A stretch of DNA of 64,000 nt from JBMDXB01 sp048594885 (GTDB lineage Bacteria; Acidobacteriota; Vicinamibacteria; Vicinamibacterales; 2-12-FULL-66-21), in the NCBI GenBank assembly GCA_048594885.1, contig JBMDXB010000111.1:52078-116077 (forward strand), given 5' to 3'. A program made the position numbers and the translations under genes. The notes below the pieces were generated by a model. It made no database searches. It was not told the DNA's origin and worked only from the letters and a program-made list of their open reading frames with translations. Positions within the stretch are counted from its first letter, which is position 1. Each line of letters starts with the position of its first letter. Shown piece after piece: positions 24,254 to 31,844 of the stretch.

Positions 24254-24323
24254 GGGAGATTGACTGAGGGGGGATGCGGGAGCGGCGGGGTCAACGACCC
24301 CGCCCTCCGAGCTATGTGGTGCG

Positions 24324-24530
24324 TCAGCCTTCGATCAGGCGAACTTCGCCGGCGCGGGGGCCCTTTCCGGACTCCTCGGGCGTGAACTCCACCCGCTGTC
24401 CTTCCCGCAACAGCTCGAACACCGCACCGCGCACGGAGCTGCGATGGAAGAAGTGCTCGATGCCGCCCTCGTCGCGGATGAATCCGAAGCCCTTGTCGAT
24501 CAACAGGCGAGCGATCGTCCCGGTTGGCAT
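24324..24530 (-). CDS. Cold-shock domain protein
   Basis: 68 residues forming a single OB-fold cold-shock domain. The RNA-binding motifs RNP1 (KGFGFIRDE) and RNP2 (IEHFFHRSSV) are present. It binds single-stranded RNA/DNA and is expected to act as an RNA chaperone. The ATG at 24530 (MPTGTIARLL) is the family start. A consensus promoter 177 bases upstream leaves a leader of about 170 nt, as for cspA-type genes. Confidence 0.92.
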   Translation of the reverse strand: MPTGTIARLLIDKGFGFIRDEGGIEHFFHRSSVRGAVFELLREGQRVEFTPEESGKGPRAGEVRLIEG

Positions 24531-24706
24531 ACCCCTGACCTCCGATGAACGGCGTCCCCCGAGCACATCTCAGGGGCTCTCAAGCCGAGTGGCCGAGCAC
24601 GTGGCCGGAGGACGCGTGCCGTAACTTCCGGGAGCGCCGACGACCGTCTCTTGCCCGCGACTCGCGCCGCCGGCTTTCCGGCGACGCTGAGCTTGAAATC
24701 CGGGCC

Positions 24707-24735
24707 AGTGTAGGTAGTTCTTTTTCGGAAGTCAA
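24707..24735 (-). promoter_or_regulatory. Sigma70-type promoter for the cold-shock gene, with ~170-nt leader
   Basis: On the minus strand TTGACT (24735-24730), a 17-base spacer, and TACACT (24712-24707). Transcription would start near 24700, leaving about 170 nt before the cold-shock ATG at 24530. The leader includes GC-rich inverted segments such as CGCCGGAAAGCCGGCG at about 24668-24683, consistent with a structured leader, though a thermoswitch is not proven. Confidence 0.6.
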
Positions 24736-24749
24736 GAAAACCGGGGGAC

Positions 24750-24935
24750 TTAGGGCGTGCCCGCCTCTGCCGCAGCAGGCTTCGGCGGATTGGGGTACGT
24801 CGTCCAGAAATGGCGGCCGCATTGGGGGCAGACCCAGAACTGATCGGGCTTCCACGGGCCGTCGGGACGCGGGTCGCGCATCTCCATCTGCGCGCCGCAC
24901 CGCTGGCATCGCATCTTCAACTCGGGTGGGGGCAT
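24750..24935 (-). CDS. Small zinc-ribbon protein
   Basis: 61 residues with two CxxC knuckles, MRCQRCGAQM and WVCPQCGRHFW, spaced about 23 residues apart, which would bind one zinc. The Pro/Ala-rich C-terminus is likely unstructured. No wider family is recognised. It lies upstream of the cold-shock promoter region and downstream of npdG on the same strand, and may be cotranscribed with npdG (31-base gap). Confidence 0.75.
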   Translation of the reverse strand: MPPPELKMRCQRCGAQMEMRDPRPDGPWKPDQFWVCPQCGRHFWTTYPNPPKPAAAEAGTP

Positions 24936-24966
24936 GTCTTGGAATTGTAGCGGAAACGCCGCGGGC

Positions 24967-25614
24967 TCACACGCCGATGACGCGGAAGCGCGCGGTCCGG
25001 ACGCGGTAGCGCTTGTTGATTCCCACTGCCAGAACGGTCATTCGCTCCAGCGCCCGCGCGGCGTCGAGGCCGCCGGCCTCGATCGGGCGGACGCCTGGGA
25101 TCATCCGCAGCGTCTCCACGGCGGCGGTCGTCGCCTCCGGTGAATCGCCGCAGACGAATTCGTCGCAATCGAGCGGCGTGTCCGTGCGGAGGAGGACGGA
25201 CGCGGGGATCGTCTTCAAGGTCGCCGCGACGCGGACCGCGGCCGGCAGTCGCGCGCGGATGAATTCCGTGGCCGACCCTTCGGCGAGCTCCTGCAACATC
25301 GGCCGGCCCTGCACGAACGTCATTGGCACCGTGATGTCGACCAGCACCGTGCCGGCTCGAAACCGCCCGCCGTAGGTCTCGAGAAAAGCCGTGGTGCTCG
25401 CGAACGGGACGGTGAGGAGGATGACGTCGCACCGGTCGATGACCGTTGCGTTGGTTGCCGGCTCGATCGCGCCCCCCTGAGCGAACGTCGCGGCCGCCTC
25501 ACGCGCGCGATCGAGGTCTCGCGAGCCGAGCAGCGTGTGGACGCCGGCGGCTGCCAATCGCGCAGCGACCCCTCGACCTTCCGGCCCCGTTCCGCCGATA
25601 ATCCCGATCTGCAT
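24967..25614 (-). CDS. npdG: F420-dependent NADP reductase (NADPH:F420 oxidoreductase)
   Basis: 215 residues with an N-terminal Rossmann nucleotide site IGIIGGTGPEGRGVAARLA and the HTLLGSRDLDRARE segment that recognises the NADP 2'-phosphate, as in Fno/NpdG. VILLTVPFAST, LVDITVPM and the C-terminal GVRPIEAGGLDAAR also match. It exchanges hydride between F420 and NADP. ATG at 25614 gives the correct N-terminus; upstream in-frame codons overlap the divergent FDOR gene, whose ribosome site begins at the next base. Confidence 0.88.
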   Translation of the reverse strand: MQIGIIGGTGPEGRGVAARLAAAGVHTLLGSRDLDRAREAAATFAQGGAIEPATNATVIDRCDVILLTVPFASTTAFLETYGGRFRAGTVLVDITVPMTFVQGRPMLQELAEGSATEFIRARLPAAVRVAATLKTIPASVLLRTDTPLDCDEFVCGDSPEATTAAVETLRMIPGVRPIEAGGLDAARALERMTVLAVGINKRYRVRTARFRVIGV

Positions 25615-25624
25615 AGGAGGCAGT

Positions 25625-26023
25625 ATGGCCGAAATACCGGAGTCGCACCTCGATCTCTTCACGAAGAAGGCATTCGCGCACCTCGTCACCCTGCTCGCCG
25701 ACGGCAGCCCGCAGGTGACGCCGGTGTGGTGCGACCTTCAGGACGGCATGGTCATCGTCAACACCGCGAAGGGACGGCTGAAGGATCGCAACATGCAACG
25801 GGACCCGCGCGTAGCCCTCGAGATCAGCGACCCGGGGAATCCCTACCGCTACCTGCAGATTCGCGGCCGCGTGGCCAGCCATACCGAGAACGGCGCCGAC
25901 GCTCACATCGATCGCATGGCCAAAAAGTACCTGGGAGTGGACACGTATCCTTATCGCCAGTCCGGCGAAGTGCGCGTCATGTACCGGATTCAGCCGGAGC
26001 GCGTCCAGGCGTACGGAGGATAG
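25625..26023 (+). CDS. PPOX-class F420-dependent oxidoreductase (FDOR)
   Basis: 132 residues of the split-barrel flavin/deazaflavin fold: HLDLFTKKAFAHLVTLLADGSPQVTPVWCDL, VNTAKGRLKDRNMQRDPRVAL and YLQIRGRV are typical of the F420-binding FDOR-B group of actinobacteria and relatives. An AGGAGG site at 25615-25620 precedes the ATG. Its 3' end overlaps the convergent flippase-like gene by 47 bases. The neighbouring npdG and cofE support F420 rather than FMN as cofactor; substrate unknown. Confidence 0.85.
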   Translation: MAEIPESHLDLFTKKAFAHLVTLLADGSPQVTPVWCDLQDGMVIVNTAKGRLKDRNMQRDPRVALEISDPGNPYRYLQIRGRVASHTENGADAHIDRMAKKYLGVDTYPYRQSGEVRVMYRIQPERVQAYGG

Positions 26024-26954
26024 GCGGCCGCACCAGATCTGCGTAGGCGCGTGGCAGGAACGCGATGCCGATCAGGCTTCGCGTCACGACGAACGTGAGA
26101 TGCGCCGCCAGGCTGAATGCCAGCAGTCGCGGCGCGTCTGCATAGGCCGAGAACAGGAACACCCACGCCGCCTGCGTCGTGCCGAGACGCGCGATGGTGA
26201 TCGGCAGCGCCGCGATCATGAAGATGACGGGCAGGAACGCAAGCAGATGGAGGAACGGAATCTCCAGGCCGAACGCCCGCGCGGCCACGGCGTGGAGGCA
26301 GAGCGATACGAAGAACATCGGCGAGCGAAGCAGCACGACCTGCGCGTAGCGGATGGCCGGCGCCAGCCGGAACGTCCGCAGCAGCGCCCACTCTCGCGGC
26401 ATGAACAGCCATCGCACCGACGGCGGCGCCGCCCCCGCGCGCGCATAGAGGAAGACGACCAGCCAGACGAGCGCGACGCCGGGCGGGACGAGGAACAGCT
26501 CGCGCCTGACGTCGGCGCGGACCTGCACGATCCCGATCGTCGCCCACGCGACCAGGTGCAGGTACTCCGTCAGCACGAGGAACAGCACCGTGCTTCCCAG
26601 CTGGAGGAACGGCGACGACAGGCGGCGGCTCAGATACGCGGCGAGCGCGCCGCGTCCCGCGTTGGTGTTGAAAAACGCCACGACATACGAGGCGGCGCGC
26701 GCCGGCAGTAGCTCCCGGTAGGCCACGGCTCCATGGAACCAACGGATGACCGCGGTGAGCACCAGCGTGTCCCACAGGAAGTAGAAGACCGTGTTCGGGA
26801 TCATGGCCGCGAGGAACAGGCCGAAGTCCGCCTGTGCGAGCGCGGATGTGAGCCGCGGCAGCGGAATGCGGCGGAACAGGACGGCGAAGATCGCGATCGT
26901 CACGATCGCCGCGGTCCACCGGCTGCGAAGGATGGATTTCAGCCGGCTGGTCAT
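25977..26954 (-). CDS. Flippase-like/LPG synthase TM-domain membrane protein
   Basis: 325 residues with about eight hydrophobic segments, beginning SRWTAAIVTIAIFAVLFRRI. The pattern, with SYVVAFFNTNAGRGALAAYL early and LPITIARLGTTQAAWVFLF late, resembles the UPF0104/lysylphosphatidylglycerol-synthase transmembrane family. The ATG overlaps the cofE stop (ATGA), so it is cotranscribed with F420 genes. A role with F420, a polyprenyl carrier or lipids is possible but not shown. Confidence 0.7.
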   Translation of the reverse strand: MTSRLKSILRSRWTAAIVTIAIFAVLFRRIPLPRLTSALAQADFGLFLAAMIPNTVFYFLWDTLVLTAVIRWFHGAVAYRELLPARAASYVVAFFNTNAGRGALAAYLSRRLSSPFLQLGSTVLFLVLTEYLHLVAWATIGIVQVRADVRRELFLVPPGVALVWLVVFLYARAGAAPPSVRWLFMPREWALLRTFRLAPAIRYAQVVLLRSPMFFVSLCLHAVAARAFGLEIPFLHLLAFLPVIFMIAALPITIARLGTTQAAWVFLFSAYADAPRLLAFSLAAHLTFVVTRSLIGIAFLPRAYADLVRPPILRTPGRAPAESGT

Positions 26955-27724
26955 CGGAAGAGATCTTCTTGCGGACGCCGCAGCAAATCGCGGCCGCTGC
27001 CGTCCTCCACGTCGCCGATCTCGAGGCCGCTCCCCCTCACGATCGCAATCGGAATCCCGAGCGTCTTGCCCATGACGATCTCGGCCGCTGCCGCCAGTTC
27101 GTCCGCGACGGCGATCGCCGTCGAGCGGAGCACCTGTCCGTGACGATCGAGGCTGCCGCGGTAATCCGTAATTGGCCGCAGTCCCGCGACGCCGATCGCG
27201 ACGTTCGTCTGACCTTCGCGCCACGGCCGTCCGAACGTGTCCGAGATGATGACGCCGACGCGCGCGTTGAACGCGGTGCGCAGCGCGGCTGTCAGCCGGC
27301 GCGCCGACGCGTCAGGATCGAAGGGCAGCAGCGCGGCCCACCCCGCACTGACGTTCGACGTATCCACACCGGAGTTCGCGCAAATGAAGCCGTGCCGCGT
27401 CTCCGCGATCAGCACGCCGCGCTCCATCCGGACGATCCGCGTCGCTTCCCGGAGCGAGAGCTCGACGACGCGGGGGTCACGGCTCCAGCGCCCGGCCCAC
27501 TCACGCGCGTGCTGCGATGGCACGACGCTGTCGAGGCGAACGAGACGTGCCTCGGATTTGGAAACGATCTTCTGCGTGCACACCAGCACATCGCCCGAGG
27601 TCAGCGCGAGGCCCGCCCGTTCGATCGCGGTCGCAATCAGTTGCCCGAGGTCGTCGCCCGGCTGCACTTCGGGGAGGCCTGGGACTCCGACGACACCGAG
27701 CGCGGGCAGGTCGGGGGCGGTCAC
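26951..27724 (-). CDS. cofE: Coenzyme F420-0:L-glutamate ligase CofE
   Basis: 257 residues that add glutamate to F420-0 using GTP. Conserved blocks are DVLVCTQKIVSKSEARLV, the metal/GTP region ICANSGVDTSNV, VGVIISDTFGRPWREGQTNVAIGVAG and GLRPITDYRG. A GTG start at 27724 is used, 7 bases after the LLM gene stop. Presence of cofE together with npdG, FDOR and an LLM oxidoreductase indicates that the cell makes and uses F420. No FbiB nitroreductase extension is attached. Confidence 0.92.
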   Translation of the reverse strand: MTAPDLPALGVVGVPGLPEVQPGDDLGQLIATAIERAGLALTSGDVLVCTQKIVSKSEARLVRLDSVVPSQHAREWAGRWSRDPRVVELSLREATRIVRMERGVLIAETRHGFICANSGVDTSNVSAGWAALLPFDPDASARRLTAALRTAFNARVGVIISDTFGRPWREGQTNVAIGVAGLRPITDYRGSLDRHGQVLRSTAIAVADELAAAAEIVMGKTLGIPIAIVRGSGLEIGDVEDGSGRDLLRRPQEDLFR

Positions 27725-27731
27725 GCACCGT

Positions 27732-28706
27732 TCATCTTGCCATCCCTTTGGTGAGCGCCGGCAGGATTTCGCGGGCGTAGAAGTTCATGAAGCCGTCCTG
27801 GTCGGGACCAATTTGATGGACGTAGACGAGGTCGTAGCCGCCGTCGATGTAGCGGCGAACCGCGGACAGGTGCGGCTCAGGATCGGGGCCGATCGGCATG
27901 TCCTGGACGAGCCGCTCCTCCGCGACCATCTTCGCTGCGCTCGCGAAGTGCGAGGGAAGCGCCAGGTCCGTGCCCATGCCTTCGGAGAAGCCGGCCAGCG
28001 GCCAGACCTCTTTGACCAGCCGTTGCGCGCGTTGGATGTCGCGGTCGTAGCAGACCGGCAGTTCCCCGATGCGCGGCTTGCCCGCTCCGCCTTCCATGCT
28101 GAACGCTTCGAGGACTTCGCGGTTCGGCGGTCCCGAGACCAAGCCGTCGCCGATGCGCGCCGCCAGCTTCGCGGCTTTCGGACCCGAGGCCGCAACATAC
28201 AACGGCGGCGGAGTCTCCGGCAGGCTGTAGAGCCTCGCGTTCTCGAGCGTGAAATACTTGCCGTGGTGGCTCTGCATGCCGCCGCTCCACAGTTGACGAA
28301 CGATCGCGACCGCCTCCTCGAGCATCTCGTGCCTGATCGCCACGGGTGGCCACCGCGCGCCGACGATGTGCTCATTGAGGTTCTCGCCGCTGCCAACGCC
28401 GAGGAAGAAGCGCCCCGGCATCATCGTTGCCATCGTGGCCGCTGCCTGGGCCACGATCGCCGGGTGAATGCGGATGATCGGACACGTGACGCCGGTCCCG
28501 ACGCGCAGCCTACTCGTCGTCTCTGCGATGGCGCCGAGCACGCTCCAGACGAATGGGCTCTGCCCCTGGCTGTCAAGCCACGGATGGAAGTGATCGGCGA
28601 TCAGCGCGAAGGTGAACCCGTGTTCTTCCGCGGCTCGCGCCTGACGCACCAGCGCGCGCGCGTCGAACTCCTCGCTGGAGAGCTTGTATCCAATCTCCAC
28701 GGCCAT
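27732..28706 (-). CDS. LLM-class F420-dependent oxidoreductase (F420-dependent G6P dehydrogenase-like)
   Basis: 324-residue TIM-barrel protein of the luciferase-like family. It shows ADHFHPW near residue 37, the bulge region RLRVGTGVTCPIIRIHPAIVAQ, RFFLGVGSGENLNEH and GPPNREVLEAF, very similar in order to F420-dependent glucose-6-phosphate dehydrogenase and its TIGR03557-type relatives. A GGGAGG site precedes the ATG at 28706. Pgi is in the same window, but whether the substrate is glucose-6-P is not settled. First gene of the minus-strand F420 run. Confidence 0.85.
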   Translation of the reverse strand: MAVEIGYKLSSEEFDARALVRQARAAEEHGFTFALIADHFHPWLDSQGQSPFVWSVLGAIAETTSRLRVGTGVTCPIIRIHPAIVAQAAATMATMMPGRFFLGVGSGENLNEHIVGARWPPVAIRHEMLEEAVAIVRQLWSGGMQSHHGKYFTLENARLYSLPETPPPLYVAASGPKAAKLAARIGDGLVSGPPNREVLEAFSMEGGAGKPRIGELPVCYDRDIQRAQRLVKEVWPLAGFSEGMGTDLALPSHFASAAKMVAEERLVQDMPIGPDPEPHLSAVRRYIDGGYDLVYVHQIGPDQDGFMNFYAREILPALTKGMAR

Positions 28707-28758
28707 GCTCGACCTCCCGGCAGAGCAGGCGAAAGTGCAAGCGTGAGGCCAGCGGACG

Positions 28759-29775
28759 TCAGCGAAGCTGGGCGAGCATTTCGAGAACAGCACTCACGAC
28801 GGCCTGTGGCTGGCTGTTCGCGATCACATGATCGCTGCCGGGCACCATGCGCCATGCGCCGCGCGTGGATCGGCGCGCGAACGTCCGGTGCACCTCACGC
28901 CGCAATGGAGAGAGCGACTCGGCGTCCACGCGGCTCGCGAGGAGTGGTGGAAGCAGATTGGCCGAGCGTTCGGCACTGAGGACGAGGAGGGGAAGATCCG
29001 AGCGCAGCGCCGGCACGCGGGCGAATTCGTCGATGCTGCTGCGCATGTTCCCGGCCAGCGAACAGATCGTCCGCCACGGCTGTGCGCGGTACATCAACGC
29101 CGCCGAGCGAGGGGCGGCTTCATGGCGGGACGAACGGAATCCGAACGGATCCAGGAATCGGACGATGCCGATCGATCCCGACACGTTCGCGGCGACGCAT
29201 GCCAGCGTGACGTTCACAGCCTGAAGCCTCTGATCGAAGGCCGCGATCGCATCGCTGGTTGCGGCGTCGAGCATCACGAGGCCTGCGACGCGATCCGGGT
29301 GACGCCGCGCGACCATCTCCGCGACCAGGCCGCCCATCGACGAGGCCACGATCACGAACGGCGGCTGAAGGCCGGCGGCATCCTGCAGACGCACCACGTC
29401 GTCTGCAAGCGAGCCGACCGACACCGTGCCAGGCGCAGGCTCGCTCCAGCCTGCGCCGATTCGATCGTAGCTGCACACCTGCGCCGACTTCGCGATCTCG
29501 CGGCGGACCGACGACATGCTCGCGGAGTTCATGAACGCGCCAGGCTCGACGAAGATGGTTGGCCTGCCGCTGCCGATGCACAACAGATGCAGGCGTCGTC
29601 CTCCAACGTCGATCAGGCGTCCCGGCGGAGGGAACACCCGCGCGTCTCGACGTGCTGCGTACTTCTCGTAGGCGAATCCAGTCAGCGCCAGCGCCGCAAT
29701 CGTCGCGGCCGAGAGGCGGACGAGCGTCCGCCACCACGGGCGGCTGAACGCGACGGGGTGTCCCAGGGTGACCAT
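28759..29775 (-). CDS. Membrane-anchored alpha/beta hydrolase
   Basis: 338 residues. An N-terminal hydrophobic anchor (RLSAATIAALALTGFAY, about 20-36) is followed by an alpha/beta-hydrolase fold with the oxyanion strand PTIFVEPGAFMN, SYDRIGAGWSEP, a nucleophile elbow VIVASSMGGLVAEM in which Ser replaces the first Gly of GxSxG, MLDAATSD, and the catalytic His in PGSDHVIAN. Substrate unknown. ATG at 29775 lies 4 bases after the Nramp-like stop. Confidence 0.83.
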   Translation of the reverse strand: MVTLGHPVAFSRPWWRTLVRLSAATIAALALTGFAYEKYAARRDARVFPPPGRLIDVGGRRLHLLCIGSGRPTIFVEPGAFMNSASMSSVRREIAKSAQVCSYDRIGAGWSEPAPGTVSVGSLADDVVRLQDAAGLQPPFVIVASSMGGLVAEMVARRHPDRVAGLVMLDAATSDAIAAFDQRLQAVNVTLACVAANVSGSIGIVRFLDPFGFRSSRHEAAPRSAALMYRAQPWRTICSLAGNMRSSIDEFARVPALRSDLPLLVLSAERSANLLPPLLASRVDAESLSPLRREVHRTFARRSTRGAWRMVPGSDHVIANSQPQAVVSAVLEMLAQLR

Positions 29776-29779
29776 TGGC

Positions 29780-31222
29780 CTACCTGCCCAGCGATCGCAG
29801 CAGATCGCGCACGACGAAAAACGCGAAGAAGGCGTAGAACGCCGAGCAGGCCAGCAGCGCCGCCTCGCGCCATCCGGGTGCCCGCAATGCGCGGGGAAGG
29901 AAGCGGCGATTGACGATGAAGATCTGCACGCCCGCGACGGCGAGTACAACGCCCGCCATATTGGCGACCACCTTGAACAACTGGAACGGAGAGGCGGAGC
30001 GGATCACGATCGCGCCCCAGACGGAGAAGGCGATGAGGATCCCGTAATAGATCGTCCGAATCGATAGCGCCGATTCGCGCGCGCGTGGGCTCGACATCCA
30101 GACCGCGTCGGTGATCGTCCGCACCAGGATGTCGGTGTTGCCAAGCTGCGTCTTGAACAGAATCCAGAAGCCGTTGAACAGCGTGAGGAACCAGAATCCG
30201 GGCCAGATGCGGCTCAGGTACTCCGCCTGGTACGCGCCCGCCGCGAGGCCCTGAAGATCCGTGCCGTGCGGAATGAGCGCCGTCGCGAGGTTGACGTTCA
30301 GGTACATGCCGAGGAAGCAGAAGAGCGCCCACACCCAGACCTGGTCCGCGTGGACATAGCGCAGCCACTCGCGCCAGCGCGCGAGCGAGACGTCGGTGAC
30401 ATGGAAGATGCTGCCCACGTGCGAGAGACGGATCTCGTGGCCGCCGATCGCGCTCGGAATTGCGCCCACGACCGCGCCCATGCCGAAGCCCTTGTCGCGC
30501 ACCCAGTTGGTGACAGTCAGGTTCCCTATACCACCGGATCCCGCTGTCGCGGCGAGCGCGCCAATCAAGCCCCAGTCAATCGGATGCGGCAAGCCGGTGA
30601 AGCTGAAGAAGCCGACGAACGTCTCGCCCCAATGCGGCAGCGGCACGAAGACGACGTTGACGACGATCAGGAAGAGAAAGACGACCGCGAGCATCGTCCA
30701 GGCGAAGAACTCGAGCATCCGCTCGATCGTGCCGCCGAACGACAGGATGAGCACGACGCCGCCGATGAGCGCGGTCGCGACCCACGCCTGCGTCGCCTGG
30801 TCGGGCGCGCCCGGCATCCGCCCCATCCACGCGCCGAGCAGCGTGGCCGCGGCGCTGCCCGCGAGCGCCGGCCAGCCAAGCTGGAAGAACCCGCCGATCG
30901 AGTAGAACGCCGCCCAGAAGCGCGGCCCCGGCTTCAGCCGCATGATGCCGCCGTAGATCGGTTCACCGGTGTACAGCGTGTAGCGGATCGCCTCGATGTT
31001 GAAGATGACCTGCAGGACGATCGCGATCGACGCGATGAGGAAGATCGCCGACGAGTACTTCACGGCGGCCGCCGGTCCGATCAGCCATTCGCCGCCGCCG
31101 ATGGAGGTCGCCGCCATGATCGCGCCGGGGCCGATGACACGAAGTACGTTTCGGACGCCGAAGGGCGGCGGCGCCGGCAATTCGGCTACGCTCCACGCCG
31201 GCAGTTCCCCATGCTTCGCCAT
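29780..31222 (-). CDS. Nramp-related transporter lacking canonical metal ligands
   Basis: 480 residues with about 11-12 membrane segments in the LeuT-fold/Nramp arrangement. The first helix reads IGPGAIMAATSIGGGEWLIGPA, where true Nramp proteins carry DPGN; helix 6 reads GAIPSAIGGHEIRLSHVGS, with no MPH metal motif. So the Mn/Fe site of Nramp is not present and the substrate is unknown. A tightly linked alpha/beta hydrolase follows. Relatives of this type occur in Acidobacteriota and Planctomycetes. Confidence 0.8.
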   Translation of the reverse strand: MAKHGELPAWSVAELPAPPPFGVRNVLRVIGPGAIMAATSIGGGEWLIGPAAAVKYSSAIFLIASIAIVLQVIFNIEAIRYTLYTGEPIYGGIMRLKPGPRFWAAFYSIGGFFQLGWPALAGSAAATLLGAWMGRMPGAPDQATQAWVATALIGGVVLILSFGGTIERMLEFFAWTMLAVVFLFLIVVNVVFVPLPHWGETFVGFFSFTGLPHPIDWGLIGALAATAGSGGIGNLTVTNWVRDKGFGMGAVVGAIPSAIGGHEIRLSHVGSIFHVTDVSLARWREWLRYVHADQVWVWALFCFLGMYLNVNLATALIPHGTDLQGLAAGAYQAEYLSRIWPGFWFLTLFNGFWILFKTQLGNTDILVRTITDAVWMSSPRARESALSIRTIYYGILIAFSVWGAIVIRSASPFQLFKVVANMAGVVLAVAGVQIFIVNRRFLPRALRAPGWREAALLACSAFYAFFAFFVVRDLLRSLGR

Positions 31223-31282
31223 CGTCTGCTCGACGTGCGTATCTTCGCATGAGGACGTGCGGAGTCACGGGGACCGTTCGTG

Positions 31283-31642
31283 TCACGTCCGAGGCGGACG
31301 GTAATCCTTGAGCAGGTGGGGGACCTCGCTGTCGCCGTTCGTCTCGACGTAGAAGAGCCTCACCCGCAGCCGCGCCGCCAGCTCGTCGCCTGCAGCGGTT
31401 GCGTGCTCGAACGTGACGTAGCGTCCGCCGGTCGGGCCCGTTCCACGGATGCGGAGGCCGTAGATCTGCTGCCGCGGCATGTACTGTAGAGCGCCGGGAA
31501 CCGCGACGATGATCACGTCGCCGTCCTCGAACAGCAGGTGACGCCGTGGGACGATCCGCTCCACGGCCTCCGCCGGGTCGTCCTGCGGTGGGATGGCTGT
31601 CGGCGGAACGTCGCGACGTTTCGGCTGAGTCCCGTCTCCCAT
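31283..31642 (-). CDS. Hypothetical protein, 119 aa
   Basis: A hydrophilic protein with no signal peptide or membrane span. The middle holds a beta-rich stretch (LLFEDGDVIIVAVPGALQY, then IYGLRIRGTGPTGGRYVTF) and the end is DSEVPHLLKDYRPPR. I do not recognise a family. Composition and third-position GC look like real coding sequence. It stands alone, 60 bases upstream of the Nramp-like gene on the same strand. Confidence 0.55.
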   Translation of the reverse strand: MGDGTQPKRRDVPPTAIPPQDDPAEAVERIVPRRHLLFEDGDVIIVAVPGALQYMPRQQIYGLRIRGTGPTGGRYVTFEHATAAGDELAARLRVRLFYVETNGDSEVPHLLKDYRPPRT

Positions 31643-31844
31643 GAGCCGGGGTAGTGCAAGCGATGCACCGAACCTCGACAGTCAGGTGACCTAGAACGGC
31701 GGAACTCGCGCCGTCTCAACTACATGTATTGTGGAAAGGATGAGAGGTCCGTCGGAACGGACGGGTTCGACGGTCCTCCGTACGTAACGCGCTACGTTCT
31801 TCCTAACCCGGCTGATAGGTTGCGCGAACCAGGGCGGGGACGGT

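Noticed and set aside
24560..24620. tRNA-like appearance near CTCAAGCCGAGTGGCCGAG
   Set aside because: It resembles a serine/leucine tRNA start, but no matching anticodon stem, T loop or acceptor pairing is present.
31643..31844. Possible structured RNA between the 119-aa gene and the Clp_N fusion
   Set aside because: It has one 6-bp hairpin (GTCCGT/ACGGAC) but no cloverleaf or known riboswitch core that I can recognise.
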